Source: Streptomyces humicola (GTDB lineage: Bacteria; Actinomycetota; Actinomycetes; Streptomycetales; Streptomycetaceae). From it: a stretch of 64,000 nt of DNA. The DNA is taken from assembly GCF_024436035.1 (NCBI RefSeq), contig NZ_JANFNG010000004.1, positions 186,001 to 250,000 of the forward strand, given 5' to 3'. The notes beneath the pieces are model-generated. The model was not told the DNA's origin, ran no database searches, and worked only from the letters and a program-made list of their open reading frames with translations. Positions 20,710-29,596 of the stretch are shown here, piece by piece; positions within the stretch are counted from its first letter, which is position 1; each line of letters begins with the position of its first letter. The position numbers and the translations under genes are program-made.

Positions 20710-20858
20710 CGTATGGTTTCCCCTTGGTCCCTTGTTCTGCCTCGGCGTGCTGGGGTGGTCCCCGGCCGGACCCGACGGCCGCTGCGAGGGGCGGGTCCGG
20801 GCCGGGGTCCGGGGCGGCGGCCCGGGAAGACGCCGCCCGGCTCGGAACGGCGTACGTC

Positions 20859-21986
20859 TCAGGCGCCGGCCGCGCGCCGCAGCCGCGTCGTGCGGTGGAC
20901 CGGATCGGTGTCTATCTTCGGGATGACGTGCTCGCCGATCAGCTTGATCGTCGTCATGGTGTCGTCGTACGGAATCCCGATCGGCATACCGAAGACCAAC
21001 TGGTCGGCGCCAGCGGCCTCCCACCGCTTGCACTGGGTGAGCACCTCGTCGGGGTCACCGCAGATCAGCAGCTCCTCGGCGACCATCAGGTCGATGATCT
21101 CCTCGGTGTACTCGGGCAGCAGCTCCGGCCACTGCGGTATGACCTCCGGCCGCGGGAAGGTGTCGTGGTAGCGGAAGAGCAGCGACTGCAGGTAGTTGAG
21201 GCCTCCGGCCGCCGCGATCTGCCGTGCCTTCTTCGAGGTCTCCGCGCAGATCGCCGTCGACGTCACCATCACGTTGTCGTTGACGTAGGCGCCGACCGGC
21301 TCGGCCTCCCGGATGGCGGTCTTGTAGGAGTCGAGGACCCACTGCATGTCGGATACCTTCTGCACGCTGAAGCCGAGCACCCCGAGCCCCTTGCGTGCGG
21401 CCATCTCGTACGAGGACGGGGAGCCGGCCGCATACCACATCGCCGGATGGGTGCCCCCGTACGGCTTCGGCAGCACCTTGCGCGGCGGCAGCGACCAGAA
21501 CGTCCCCTGGAAGCCCTCGTAGGTGTCCTGCAGCCACATCTTGGGGAATTCGGCGATCGTCTCCTCCCAGATCGCCTTGGTGTGGTTCATGTCGTCGATC
21601 CCGGGGATGAAGCCCAGGATCTCGTGGCTTCCTGCGCCGCGCCCGGTGCCGAATTCGAACCGTCCGCCGGAAAGGTGGTCGAGCATGGCGACCCGCTCGG
21701 CGACCTTTGCGGGGTGGTTGACCTGCGGCAGTGGGTTGAAGATGCCGGAGCCGAGGTGGATCCGTTCGGTCGCGTGGGTCAGGTAGCCGATATAGACGTC
21801 GTTGGCGGAGAGGTGTGAGTACTCCTCCAGGAAGTGGTGCTCGGTGATCCAGGCGTACTTGAATCCGGAGCGGTCGGCCTGGATGACGTACTCGGTCTCC
21901 TCCAGCAGTGCGTGGTGCTCGGCCTCGGGGTCGGCCTTCGCCCGGCTCGCGGGCACATATCCCTGTACGAAGATCCCGAATTCCAA
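20859..21986 (-). CDS. LLM-class flavin/F420-dependent oxidoreductase
   Basis: A 375-aa bacterial luciferase-fold protein: MEFGIFVQGYVP, WITEHHF, then HLSGGRFEFGTGRGAG. The start is TTG 21986 (TTGGAATTC), the only start in this frame that keeps the conserved N-terminus; a GTG eight bases upstream is out of frame. Members oxidise or hydroxylate small molecules using FMN or F420. A perfect CTGAC-N5-GTCAG palindrome lies 26-40 bases upstream and places it in the same regulon as the steroid genes. The substrate is unknown. A role in opening or oxidising a ring is a guess from context. Confidence 0.85.
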   Translation of the reverse strand: MEFGIFVQGYVPASRAKADPEAEHHALLEETEYVIQADRSGFKYAWITEHHFLEEYSHLSANDVYIGYLTHATERIHLGSGIFNPLPQVNHPAKVAERVAMLDHLSGGRFEFGTGRGAGSHEILGFIPGIDDMNHTKAIWEETIAEFPKMWLQDTYEGFQGTFWSLPPRKVLPKPYGGTHPAMWYAAGSPSSYEMAARKGLGVLGFSVQKVSDMQWVLDSYKTAIREAEPVGAYVNDNVMVTSTAICAETSKKARQIAAAGGLNYLQSLLFRYHDTFPRPEVIPQWPELLPEYTEEIIDLMVAEELLICGDPDEVLTQCKRWEAAGADQLVFGMPIGIPYDDTMTTIKLIGEHVIPKIDTDPVHRTTRLRRAAGA

Positions 21987-22011
21987 GGGTTCACCGCCCT
22001 ACTCCGAATTT

Positions 22012-22026
22012 CTGACGCTACGTCAG
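22012..22026. promoter_or_regulatory. CTGAC-N5-GTCAG operator, LLM promoter
   Basis: CTGAC-GCTAC-GTCAG, perfect arms extended by T and A to 17 bp. On the minus strand it contains TAGCGT, a TAnnnT -10 box for the LLM gene (start 21986), so a bound repressor would block RNA polymerase. Confidence 0.8.
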
Positions 22027-22100
22027 ATCCGTCTCACCGGCGACTCTGGCAGCGCCGGGCCACAGGGTCAAGAGCTGCAGCGCCAGTAGCTGACTGGGCA

Positions 22101-22898
22101 TCAGAAAACTGAGACACCGGCCAGCCATCCGCCGTCGATCACGAACGGCTGCCCGGTGATGTACGAGGAGTCGTCCGAGGTGAGGAAGAGCGCGAGCCGC
22201 GCCACCTCCTCCGGGCGCCCTATCCGGCCGAGCGGCACCAGCTTCGCGTACAGCTCGTCCACGGCCGCCGACACCTCCTGCGGGTCGGCATCCGGATCCA
22301 GCTGCGCGGGGTTGGTCATCGGGGTGTCGACCGCGCCCGGGCACATCGCGTTGACGCGTATCTTCTTCGGCGCCAGCTCCATCGCCGCAACCCGCGTCAT
22401 CCCGACGATCGCCGCCTTCGTCGCGGCGTACGAGGTCAGGAAGGTCATACCGGTCAGGGCGGTGTAAGAGGCGGTGTTGACGATCGTGCCGCCGCCCGCC
22501 GCCTCCAGCGCCGGGATCACCGCCCGCATGCCCAGGAATGCACCGATCTGGTTGACCTGGACGACCTGCTGGTACTCCTCCAGCGGGGTGCTCGACAGCT
22601 CGTTGAAGCGCAGGATGCCCGCGTTGTTGACCAGCCCGTCGAGCCTCCCGAAAGCGCCCTGGACCGTGTCGAGTGCGGCCGCCCAGTCGGTCTCCCGGCC
22701 CACGTCGAGATGGACGTAGCGCACCCGCTCATCGCCCGCCTCCTTGGCCAGCTCACGCGCCAGCGCCTCCCCCTGCTCGTCAAGGACGTCGGCGAGCGCG
22801 ACCTTCGCGCCCTCCGCCACGAACAGGCGCGCCTCCTGCTCACCCTGGCCGCGCGCCGCGCCCGTGACGAGCACGGCGCGTCCATCCAGTTTGCCCAT
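22101..22898 (-). CDS. SDR oxidoreductase, 3-alpha/20-beta-hydroxysteroid dehydrogenase-like
   Basis: A 265-aa classical short-chain dehydrogenase: GAARGQGEQEA (TGxxxGxG-type NAD site), NNAG, catalytic Ser in NTASYTALTG, and YAATK. It ends ITGQPFVIDGGWLAG. The general pattern (LADVLDEQGEALARELA and the overall length) resembles the Streptomyces 3-alpha/20-beta-hydroxysteroid dehydrogenase. It is the last gene of a three-gene run from the promoter at 25.1 kb and follows an LLM gene by 29 bases. A sterol or hydroxyacyl substrate is inferred from the surrounding cluster. Confidence 0.85.
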   Translation of the reverse strand: MGKLDGRAVLVTGAARGQGEQEARLFVAEGAKVALADVLDEQGEALARELAKEAGDERVRYVHLDVGRETDWAAALDTVQGAFGRLDGLVNNAGILRFNELSSTPLEEYQQVVQVNQIGAFLGMRAVIPALEAAGGGTIVNTASYTALTGMTFLTSYAATKAAIVGMTRVAAMELAPKKIRVNAMCPGAVDTPMTNPAQLDPDADPQEVSAAVDELYAKLVPLGRIGRPEEVARLALFLTSDDSSYITGQPFVIDGGWLAGVSVF

Positions 22899-22927
22899 GT
22901 CCGTCGATCACTCCTTCGGTAGAGCCT

Positions 22928-23863
22928 TCAGTCCAGGTGCGGGGCCACGTCGGAGGCGAACGCCTCCATCTGGTCGATCAGTTCGCCGAGGTCACGGCTG
23001 CGGAAGCGGACCTGGATCTGGCCGACGCCCATCGCCGCGTACTCGCGCAGGGAGGCGGCGATCGCCTCGCCCTTGCCGGTGAGCGTGCGGCGCCCTACCG
23101 GCCAGGAGGGCTCCCCCACGTACAGCGGTTCGGCGATCGCGCCGATGTCGAGCGTGGGGCCGTCGCCGCGCAGCGTTTGCAGCCTGCCGATCTGCCGCGG
23201 CAGCTGCTCGCGCGGATCGCCCTGCGGCAGCCAGCCGTCGCCGCGCTCGGCCGCGCGGCGCACCGCGGCGGGCGACGAGCCGCCCACCCAGACCGGCGGC
23301 CCCGACGACTGTGCCGGCCGCGGCCGTTGCCCCAGGTCGTGGAAGGCGAAACGGTCCCCTGCGAACTCCGGGAACTCCTCCGGTCCCAGCGCCGCCCGCA
23401 GCGCGTCGATGGTCTCGTCGAGCACGGCGCCGCGCCGCTCGAAGTCGGCTCCGAGCACGGCAAACTCCTCCCGGACATGCCCTGCGCCGACACCGAGGAT
23501 CAGCCGGCCTCCACTGAGGTGGTCGAGCGTCGCGTACTGCTTGGCGGTGAGCAGCGGATGGCGCAGCCCCGCCACCGCCACATGGCTCAGCAGCCGCACC
23601 CTGCTGGTGGCCGCCGCAATGTAGGCCAGGGTGGCGACCGGGTCGTACCACGTGGTGCTCATCGCGTCCGAGAGCCGTCGCGGGATGGCGACATGGTCGC
23701 AGCATGCGACGTAGAAGAACCCGAGCCGGTCGGCCGCGCGGGCCACCCGAAGCAGATCGGCGGGAGCGGCCTCGGTCTCCCACGGCTCGGCGTAGATCGT
23801 GCTCAGCGACTGTACGGGCAGCTGCATCCCGTAGACCAGCCGTCCCTCCGGCAGAATCCGCAT
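22928..23863 (-). CDS. F420-dependent LLM oxidoreductase (TIGR03619-like)
   Basis: A 311-aa luciferase-like protein. It shows GFFYVACCDH, then TLDHLSGGRLILGVGAGHVREEF, and PPVWVGGSSPAAVRRAAERGDGWLP, the typical F420-binding LLM pattern. ATG 23863 has GGAGG about eight bases upstream, which is preferred over the much longer open frame. It lies 13 bases after the amidohydrolase and 29 before the SDR, so the three form an operon. The reaction is unknown; desaturation, oxidation or ring hydroxylation are possible for the family. Confidence 0.85.
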   Translation of the reverse strand: MRILPEGRLVYGMQLPVQSLSTIYAEPWETEAAPADLLRVARAADRLGFFYVACCDHVAIPRRLSDAMSTTWYDPVATLAYIAAATSRVRLLSHVAVAGLRHPLLTAKQYATLDHLSGGRLILGVGAGHVREEFAVLGADFERRGAVLDETIDALRAALGPEEFPEFAGDRFAFHDLGQRPRPAQSSGPPVWVGGSSPAAVRRAAERGDGWLPQGDPREQLPRQIGRLQTLRGDGPTLDIGAIAEPLYVGEPSWPVGRRTLTGKGEAIAASLREYAAMGVGQIQVRFRSRDLGELIDQMEAFASDVAPHLD

Positions 23864-23876
23864 CTGCGCCGCCTCC

Positions 23877-25100
23877 TCATCCTCGGCCGGGCCACAGCCC
23901 CTCGGGGGTGAGCCCCAGCAGCTCGATGGCGTTGCCGCGCACGATGCGCTCGACGGCGTTCGCCGGCAAGTGCGCCATCTGCGCCTCGCCGACCTCACGG
24001 GACTTCGGCCAGGTGGAGTCGGAGTGCGGGTAGTCGGTCTCGTAGAGCACGTTGCCGACGCCGATCGCGTCGAGGTTGCGCAGGCCGTGGGCGTCGTCGA
24101 AGAAGCAGCCGTAGACGTGGTCGGCGAACAGCTCGGACGGCGGGCGGAGCACCTTGTCCGCGACACCGCCCCAGCCGCGGTTCTCCTCCCAGACCACGTC
24201 GGCGCGCTCCAGGATGTAGGGAATCCAGCCGATCTGCCCCTCGGCATACATGATCTTCAGCTCGGGAAAACGGTCGAACTTGCCGGACATCAGCCAGTCG
24301 ACCATCGAGAAGCAACAGTTGGCGAAGGTGATGGTGGAGCCGACGGCGGGCGGTGCGTCGGCGGAGGTGGACGGCATCCGGCTGGAGGAGCCGATGTGCA
24401 TGGCGATGACGGTGCCGGTCTCGGCGCAGGCGCGCAGGAACGGGTCCCAGGCGTCGGTATGGATGGACGGCAGTCCGAGGTGGGGCGGGATCTCGCTGAA
24501 GCAGACGGCGCGCACGCCGCGTTCGGCGTTGCGGCGCACCTCGGCGGCGGCGAGCTCGGCGTCCCACAGCGGGATCAGGGTGAGGGGTATGAGCCGGCCG
24601 TGCGCCTGCGGGCCGCACCACTCCTCGACCATCCAGTCGTTGTAGGCGCGCAGGCAGAGCAGCGCGAGGTCGTGGTCCTTGGCCTCGGTGAAGGTCTGTC
24701 CGCAGAAGCGAGGGAAGGTGGGGAAGCAGAGGGCGGACTGGACGTGGTTGACGTCCATGTCGGCGAGCCGCTCGGGCACGGAGTGCGAGCCCGGGCGCAT
24801 CTGCTCATAGGTGATGGCTTCGAGGCGCACCTCGTCACGGCTGTAGCCGACGGCGGTATCCAGCCTGGTGAGGGGTCGGTGCAGGTCCTCGTACACCCAC
24901 CAGTCGGCGATAGGCCCGTCGTCTCCGGGCGCGCCCATGCGCGGGGCGAACTTCCCGCCGACGAAGGTCATCTCCTTCAGCGGTGCGCGGACGATGCGGG
25001 GGGCGGTGTCGTGGTAGGCGGACGGGAGCCTGTCCCGCCAGACGTCGGGCGGCTCGACCGTGTGGTCATCCACCGAGATGATCTCCGGGAAGGGTTCCAT
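23877..25100 (-). CDS. Amidohydrolase-2 family protein (ACMSD-like)
   Basis: A 407-aa TIM-barrel metal enzyme. It begins ISVDDHTVEPPDVW, the DxH metal motif of this family, and continues with CFPTFPRF, AMHIGSSSRMPST and ETDYPHSDSTWP, whose Asp-His ends the active site. Relatives decarboxylate or hydrolyse ring-cleavage products, and paralogues are common in actinobacterial sterol and aromatic clusters. ATG 25100 has no ribosome site; TAGCGT six bases before it suggests a leaderless transcript. The shared operator sits at 25121-25135. It is first in the operon with the F420 LLM and SDR genes. Confidence 0.85.
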   Translation of the reverse strand: MEPFPEIISVDDHTVEPPDVWRDRLPSAYHDTAPRIVRAPLKEMTFVGGKFAPRMGAPGDDGPIADWWVYEDLHRPLTRLDTAVGYSRDEVRLEAITYEQMRPGSHSVPERLADMDVNHVQSALCFPTFPRFCGQTFTEAKDHDLALLCLRAYNDWMVEEWCGPQAHGRLIPLTLIPLWDAELAAAEVRRNAERGVRAVCFSEIPPHLGLPSIHTDAWDPFLRACAETGTVIAMHIGSSSRMPSTSADAPPAVGSTITFANCCFSMVDWLMSGKFDRFPELKIMYAEGQIGWIPYILERADVVWEENRGWGGVADKVLRPPSELFADHVYGCFFDDAHGLRNLDAIGVGNVLYETDYPHSDSTWPKSREVGEAQMAHLPANAVERIVRGNAIELLGLTPEGLWPGRG

Positions 25101-25120
25101 ACGGATACGCTACGCCGGAT

Positions 25121-25135
25121 CTGACGGATCGTCAG
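25121..25135. promoter_or_regulatory. CTGAC-N5-GTCAG operator, amidohydrolase promoter
   Basis: CTGAC-GGATC-GTCAG, perfect, 21 bases before the amidohydrolase start and just upstream of its likely -10 TAGCGT. Confidence 0.8.
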
Positions 25136-25188
25136 TAAGTGTGAGCCGCGCACTTGCGCCGACCGCATACGTCCCGTGGGACGCGCGC

Positions 25189-25938
25189 TTACGCCCAGGG
25201 TTCCGGTGGCCGGGCCGACACCCGGACCCCGCGGCCCTCGTGGACCGGGAGCAGCAGCCGCCACACCGCGTCGTCGACCCCCTGGACCGACGCGATCCAG
25301 CCCAGCTCCTCCTCGCCCGCGCCGAGCCGCGACGCATCCGCCAACTCCCGCAGGACGCCGAGTAGATCCCCGTGGGTGAACGCGGGCTCGAGGCGGCCGC
25401 CCATCCGGTCGCCGGGGGCACCCGGCACGAAGCGCCGGTACGCGTCCGCGTCCCGCAGCACCCCCACCGGCCGCCACCACTCGGCGAGTTTCCAGACCGA
25501 GCGGCCGCCGACCATCTCGCCGTCCGCTTCGAGCACCGGGACGCGGTCCCGGTTCACCGGCAACGGCGACCAGCCGTCGGCCGAGGTCAGCACCGCTGCC
25601 GGAGCCACCCGTTCGACGGCGACCGCGACCCCGCCCGCCTGCGCGCCTGCCAGCAGGTACGGCACAGCGACCATCCCGGCGTACAGACAGCCGTAGAGCG
25701 CGCCCGCCAGGTCCGGCCCCTGGCGGTAGGCGAGCAGCACGCGGCTGCCCGGCGGCAGCGCACCACCGAGCCGGGCGGCCACCGCCCGTGCCCGACGGTC
25801 GAGTTCGGCGTAGCAGCAGGATGCGGTCTGCGCGAGCGGCACCCCGGGCAGCGCACCGTACGGCACCGCTCCGGGTACCTCCGCCGCACGCCTGCGCAGC
25901 ATCCGGCCCGGCATCAGGGCCGCACTCATCGGCTTCAT
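25189..25938 (-). CDS. Truncated, degenerate fatty-acyl-AMP ligase-like protein
   Basis: A 249-aa protein resembling only the N-terminal part of adenylate-forming ligases. It has YAELDRRARAVAARL, then GSRVLLAYRQGPDLAGALYGCLYAGMVAVPYL. Where the Gly/Ser/Thr-rich P-loop should be there is only RFVPGAPGDRMG followed by FTHGDLL. The place of the SWLPxYHDMGL segment reads LGWIASVQGVDDAVWRLLLP, and the protein then ends. The C-terminal domain and catalytic lysine are absent, so it is unlikely to adenylate anything. It could be a decayed FAAL or a binding-only paralogue. It is divergent from afsR. The start (ATG 25938; also 25929) is uncertain. Confidence 0.6.
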   Translation of the reverse strand: MKPMSAALMPGRMLRRRAAEVPGAVPYGALPGVPLAQTASCCYAELDRRARAVAARLGGALPPGSRVLLAYRQGPDLAGALYGCLYAGMVAVPYLLAGAQAGGVAVAVERVAPAAVLTSADGWSPLPVNRDRVPVLEADGEMVGGRSVWKLAEWWRPVGVLRDADAYRRFVPGAPGDRMGGRLEPAFTHGDLLGVLRELADASRLGAGEEELGWIASVQGVDDAVWRLLLPVHEGRGVRVSARPPEPWA

Positions 25939-26261
25939 CCCCGCGCGCACCGGATCCCGTCCTCCCCCTGCACCGCGGGGGGACCCTCCCCCTGCTCCAC
26001 GGGGGGACCCCCTCCCGACGCCCCTTGGGCACATGACAGGTCCGTCACTCCTCTTCCCCACTGGCCACACAGTCGGAATGCCAAATTCCGCACATTCTCC
26101 ATTGATTGGCGCACAACCATCCATGAGGACGTGACCTGGCCCGGCACGACAAGGCAAACTGGCCGTCACGCGGCTGTACACACCACACCCGGAGATGGTC
26201 CCGGCGGGCGATGAACGATCGATATACGGCCATCGCGCCCCGTGCGGAATGGGAGTCCACC
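25939..26261. other. Divergent intergenic region before afsR
   Basis: No gene is seen. GC-rich near-repeats (GGGGGGACCCTCCCC-like, about 25972-26015) lie next to the ligase-like gene. The middle (26080-26125) is relatively AT-rich and could hold the afsR promoter. A weak TGAC-N6-GTCA at 26034-26047 does not have the spacing of the regulon palindrome. Confidence 0.5.
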
Positions 26262-29198
26262 ATGGATGGCGGAACGGCGCCGGCACTGCGCTTCGCGCTG
26301 CTCGGCCCGGTACGGGCATGGCGCGGCGACGAGCCGCTGCCTGCGGGCTCGCCCCAGCAGCGTGCCCTGCTCGCCGCACTCCTGCTGCGCGGCGGCCGCA
26401 CCGCGACCGCCGACGAGCTCATCGACGCGCTGTGGGGCGAGGAGCCCCCGGACAGCGCGCTCGCCGCCCTGCGCACCTACGCCTTCCGGCTGCGCAAGAT
26501 CCTCGGCGCCGAGACGCTCGTCTCCGAATCCGGCGGCTACGCCCTGCGCATCGCGCCCGGCTCGCTCGACTCCGACAGCGCCGAGCGGTATGCGGTCGAG
26601 GCCGACAAGGCGCGCGCGGCGGGCGACTTCGCCCGGGCGCGCGAGCTGCTCATCGCCGCGCTGGAGCTGTGGGACGGCGAACCGCTCGCCGGGCTGCCCG
26701 GACCATACGCCGACACCCAGCGCACCCGGCTCGCCGAGTGGCGGCTGTCGCTGCTCGAAGCCAGGTTCGCGCTGGACCTCGACCTCGGCGGCCACGGCGA
26801 CGCCGTCTCCGAACTGACCGCCCTGTCCGCGGAGCACCCGCTGCGCGAGCGGCTGCGCGTGCTGCTGATGCTCGCCCTCTACCGCGGCGGACGGCAGGCA
26901 GAAGCGCTCGGCGTCTACGCCGACACCAGGCGGCTGCTCGCCGACGAACTCGGCGTCGATCCGTGCGCCGAGCTCGCCGAGATGCACCAGCGCATCCTGG
27001 AGGCGGATCCGGAGCTCGCAGCGCCTGCGAACACGGGGGCGGCGGCGCCCGCCCCGGCGCCCGTCCGTCCCGCCCAACTCCCTGCTGCCGTTAGCGACTT
27101 CACCGGACGCGCAGCATTCGTCACGGAGCTCGTCGAGGAGCTCGCCGACGCGCGCAGCGGCGTCATGGCCCTGTCCGCGGTGGCCGGCATCGGCGGCGTC
27201 GGCAAGACGACGCTCGCCGTGCACGTCGCGCACGCCGCCCGGGACGCCTTCCCCGACGGCCAGTTGTACGTCGACCTGCAGGGCCAGGACGCACGCCCGG
27301 CCGAGCCCGAGTCCGTCCTCGCCTCCTTCCTGCGGGCGCTCGGCACCCCGGACTCGGCGATACCCGACGGCCTGGAGGACCGCGCGGCGCTCTACCGCTC
27401 CGTGCTCGACGGCCGGCGCGTCCTCGCCCTCTTGGACAACGCACGCGACGCCGCCCAGGTCCGCCCGCTGCTGCCGGGCACGCCCGGCAGCGCCGCCCTG
27501 ATCACCAGCCGGGTGCGCATGGTCGGCCTGGCCGGCGCCCACCTGGTCGACCTCGACGTGATGAGCCCCGAGGAGGCGCTCCAGCTCTTCACCAAGATCG
27601 TCGGCAGGGAGCGGGTGCTCGCGGAACGTCAGGCCGCCCTCGATACCGTCGCCGCCTGCGGATTCCTCCCGCTCGCCATCCGCATCGCCGCCTCGCGGCT
27701 GGCCACCCGCCGCACATGGACGGTCTCCTTCCTCGCCCGCAAACTGAGCGACGAGCGCCGCCGGCTGGACGAGCTCAAGGCGGGTGACCTGGCGGTCAAG
27801 GCCACGTTCGAGCTGGGCTACGGCCAACTTGCCCCTGAACAGGCCCGTGCCTTTCGTCTGTTGTCACTGCCCGACGGGCCCGACTTTTCCCTGGACGCGG
27901 CAGCCGCCGTCCTCGGCATGGACCCTTACGAGGCGGAGTCGCTGCTGGAGGCACTGGTCGACATCAGCCTCCTGGAATCGGCGGCGCCCGCCCGCTACCG
28001 CTTCCACGACCTGCTGCGCCTGTACGCGCGCGAGTGCGCCGCACGCGACGAGACACGCGAAAGCCGTGAGGCGGCGCTCTCGCGGCTGCTGGACTTCTAC
28101 CTGGCGTCGGCGGTCTCCCTGTACGAGCTGGAGAATCCCGGGGACCGAGCGCTGGACCATATGGCGCGCACGACACATGCGGGGCTGACGTTCGACACTC
28201 AAGCAGGCGGCTTGGAGTGGCTCTTCGCCGAAGCGGCGTGCATGCTGGCAGCCGTGCAGCAAACAGCGACGAACGGACGCGTCGCACCGCTGCGGCGAGC
28301 AATCGATCTGCTCTTTGCCTCCCAGAATCTGATGGAATCCGGCATCCACGTTCGCCAGTACGAGCTGGCGCTGCTGGCATTGATCGAGGCGGCAGCGGTC
28401 CGCGGCGAGCCGCTCGTCGAAGGGCGTGCACGGGTGCTGCTCGGCAGGCTGCTCAACTGGACTCGTGGGCGCCTGGAGGAGGCTGATGCCGAAGCGCGGC
28501 GCGCCCACCTGCTGGGCCTGTCCGTGGAGGATCCGCTCACCTGCAGCTACGCGCCGAACCTCCGGGGACTGATCGCCCGGGACCAGAGCCGCTACGAGGA
28601 GGCGGTGGCGTACTACCAGCACGCGCTGGAAGCCTTCCGCGAAGACGGGAACCACAACGGTGAAGCGGCCGTGCTCGGCAACCTCTCCCGCGCCCGTATC
28701 GAACTCGGCGACGTCGAAGTGGCGGTAGCCGCTGCCGAGGAAGGGCTGGCTCTCTATCACGATCTCGACATCACGGGATTCCGCCGTGCCACGTGTCAGT
28801 ACCAGTTGGCGGTTGCCCTGACCGCCGCCGACCGCACCGAAGAGGCCCTGGCCCACCTCTCCGAGGCCCTGACCGAGTTCCGCGGGGCACGGCAACATCT
28901 GTGGGAGGGCCTGACGCTCTTCCGCATGGCAGATGCCCACCTCACGGTGGGGAGGCACCGGCAGGCAGCAGCACACGCCGATCAGGCGCTCGTGCTTCTG
29001 AACGACAACGCAAGCGAGTTGCGCAAGGCCGAAGTACTGATTGTTCTCGGCCATGCCCTGACGGGAATCGGCCAATCTGACCGGGCACAAGCCTGCTGGC
29101 ACGACGCGCTGACCATCTACGCCGCTCTGGACTCGCCGGAAGCCGACGCGGTCCGAAGCCTGCTGAGCGACCCGTCGGCACCAACCGTTGCTGTATAA
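26262..29198 (+). CDS. afsR: AfsR-type SARP regulator (BTAD, NB-ARC, TPR)
   Basis: A 978-aa cytosolic transcription activator. Residues ~9-90 are an OmpR-type winged helix (FALLGPVRAWRGDEPL) and ~95-245 the BTAD domain. NB-ARC follows, with Walker A GIGGVGKTT (Lys ~315) and LALLDNARDA. A C-terminal TPR array of roughly 330 residues includes QSRYEEAVAYYQHALEAF. Length, order and long stretches such as LPLAIRIAASRLATRRTWTV fit S. coelicolor AfsR (993 aa). ATG 26262 is chosen because GGGAG lies six bases before it; an in-frame ATG at 26211 lacks a site. AfsR is known to be phosphorylated by AfsK and to activate afsS. Both an AfsK-type kinase and small genes at the afsS position are present here. 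Confidence 0.88.
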   Translation: MDGGTAPALRFALLGPVRAWRGDEPLPAGSPQQRALLAALLLRGGRTATADELIDALWGEEPPDSALAALRTYAFRLRKILGAETLVSESGGYALRIAPGSLDSDSAERYAVEADKARAAGDFARARELLIAALELWDGEPLAGLPGPYADTQRTRLAEWRLSLLEARFALDLDLGGHGDAVSELTALSAEHPLRERLRVLLMLALYRGGRQAEALGVYADTRRLLADELGVDPCAELAEMHQRILEADPELAAPANTGAAAPAPAPVRPAQLPAAVSDFTGRAAFVTELVEELADARSGVMALSAVAGIGGVGKTTLAVHVAHAARDAFPDGQLYVDLQGQDARPAEPESVLASFLRALGTPDSAIPDGLEDRAALYRSVLDGRRVLALLDNARDAAQVRPLLPGTPGSAALITSRVRMVGLAGAHLVDLDVMSPEEALQLFTKIVGRERVLAERQAALDTVAACGFLPLAIRIAASRLATRRTWTVSFLARKLSDERRRLDELKAGDLAVKATFELGYGQLAPEQARAFRLLSLPDGPDFSLDAAAAVLGMDPYEAESLLEALVDISLLESAAPARYRFHDLLRLYARECAARDETRESREAALSRLLDFYLASAVSLYELENPGDRALDHMARTTHAGLTFDTQAGGLEWLFAEAACMLAAVQQTATNGRVAPLRRAIDLLFASQNLMESGIHVRQYELALLALIEAAAVRGEPLVEGRARVLLGRLLNWTRGRLEEADAEARRAHLLGLSVEDPLTCSYAPNLRGLIARDQSRYEEAVAYYQHALEAFREDGNHNGEAAVLGNLSRARIELGDVEVAVAAAEEGLALYHDLDITGFRRATCQYQLAVALTAADRTEEALAHLSEALTEFRGARQHLWEGLTLFRMADAHLTVGRHRQAAAHADQALVLLNDNASELRKAEVLIVLGHALTGIGQSDRAQACWHDALTIYAALDSPEADAVRSLLSDPSAPTVAV

Positions 29199-29225
29199 AT
29201 CCAGGTCAGCAACGTCAGCGCATGC

Positions 29226-29243
29226 GTTTATCGGTTGCTTATC
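29226..29243 (+). promoter_or_regulatory. SARP-like direct repeat ahead of small gene 1
   Basis: GTTTATC (29226-29232) and GCTTATC (29237-29243) match in six of seven bases at an 11-bp period, the geometry of SARP operators. A weak -10 (CACGAT, 29253-29258) follows nine bases later. Binding by the adjacent AfsR-type protein is inferred. Confidence 0.45.
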
Positions 29244-29276
29244 TCTCGCTGCCACGATTCCATCACGTCAACAGCT

Positions 29277-29315
29277 GCCCGCCTGGTGACGCACGGGGGT
29301 CGCCACCAGGCGGGC
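29277..29315 (+). terminator. Strong hairpin between afsR and small gene 1 (terminator or leader structure)
   Basis: GCCCGCCTGGTG (29277-29288) pairs with CACCAGGCGGGC (29304-29315): a perfect 12-bp stem with a 15-nt loop and no T-run. It may end the afsR transcript. If the small gene starts near 29265 it would lie in its leader, 29 bases before GGGAG. Confidence 0.6.
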
Positions 29316-29354
29316 GTCAAGCCACCACCACACAACACCCAACGGGAGAATCCA

Positions 29355-29549
29355 ATGGCCACAGACCTTCCAAACACAGGAACGGGTCCGGGCCCACGCC
29401 GGAACCTCGGCTCGGGCATCGGTTCGGGGGAGTTCGAGGAGCCGAAGGCTCCCGAGCAGCGGCCGCTGGTTGGTGGCGAGGAGGAGGACGAGCTCCTGCC
29501 GCAGGTCGAGAGGCCGATCGTCAAGCCCGACAACTGGGCAGGCGGCTGA
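29355..29549 (+). CDS. Small acidic protein at the afsS position, PDNWAGG C-terminus
   Basis: A 64-aa acidic, Gly/Pro-rich protein with no signal peptide or membrane segment. GGGAG (29344-29348) precedes ATG 29355. It ends RPIVKPDNWAGG. It occupies the place and size of AfsS (63 aa in S. coelicolor), but AfsS is known for repeated DNHxP-type motifs and this has none, only one PDNW near the end. The last nine residues match the pattern at the end of the next small gene (V-[KR]-P-x-N-W-[AG]-G-G). It could be a divergent AfsS, a signalling peptide precursor or a ribosomally made peptide. No maturation enzyme is adjacent. Confidence 0.65.
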   Translation: MATDLPNTGTGPGPRRNLGSGIGSGEFEEPKAPEQRPLVGGEEEDELLPQVERPIVKPDNWAGG

Positions 29550-29596
29550 TCGGATCCGCCCGTTGAGGGCAACGGGGGTACGGGGGACCACTCAGA

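Noticed and set aside
22090-22104. CTGAC-TGGGC-ATCAG, a possible further copy of the regulon palindrome
   Set aside because: It has one arm mismatch and lies over the stop of the SDR gene, 78 bp from the good LLM operator; kept out of the count as a likely chance match.
26034-26047. TGAC-N6-GTCA upstream of the ligase-like gene
   Set aside because: Spacing is six instead of five and the outer bases do not match, so it does not belong to the operator set.
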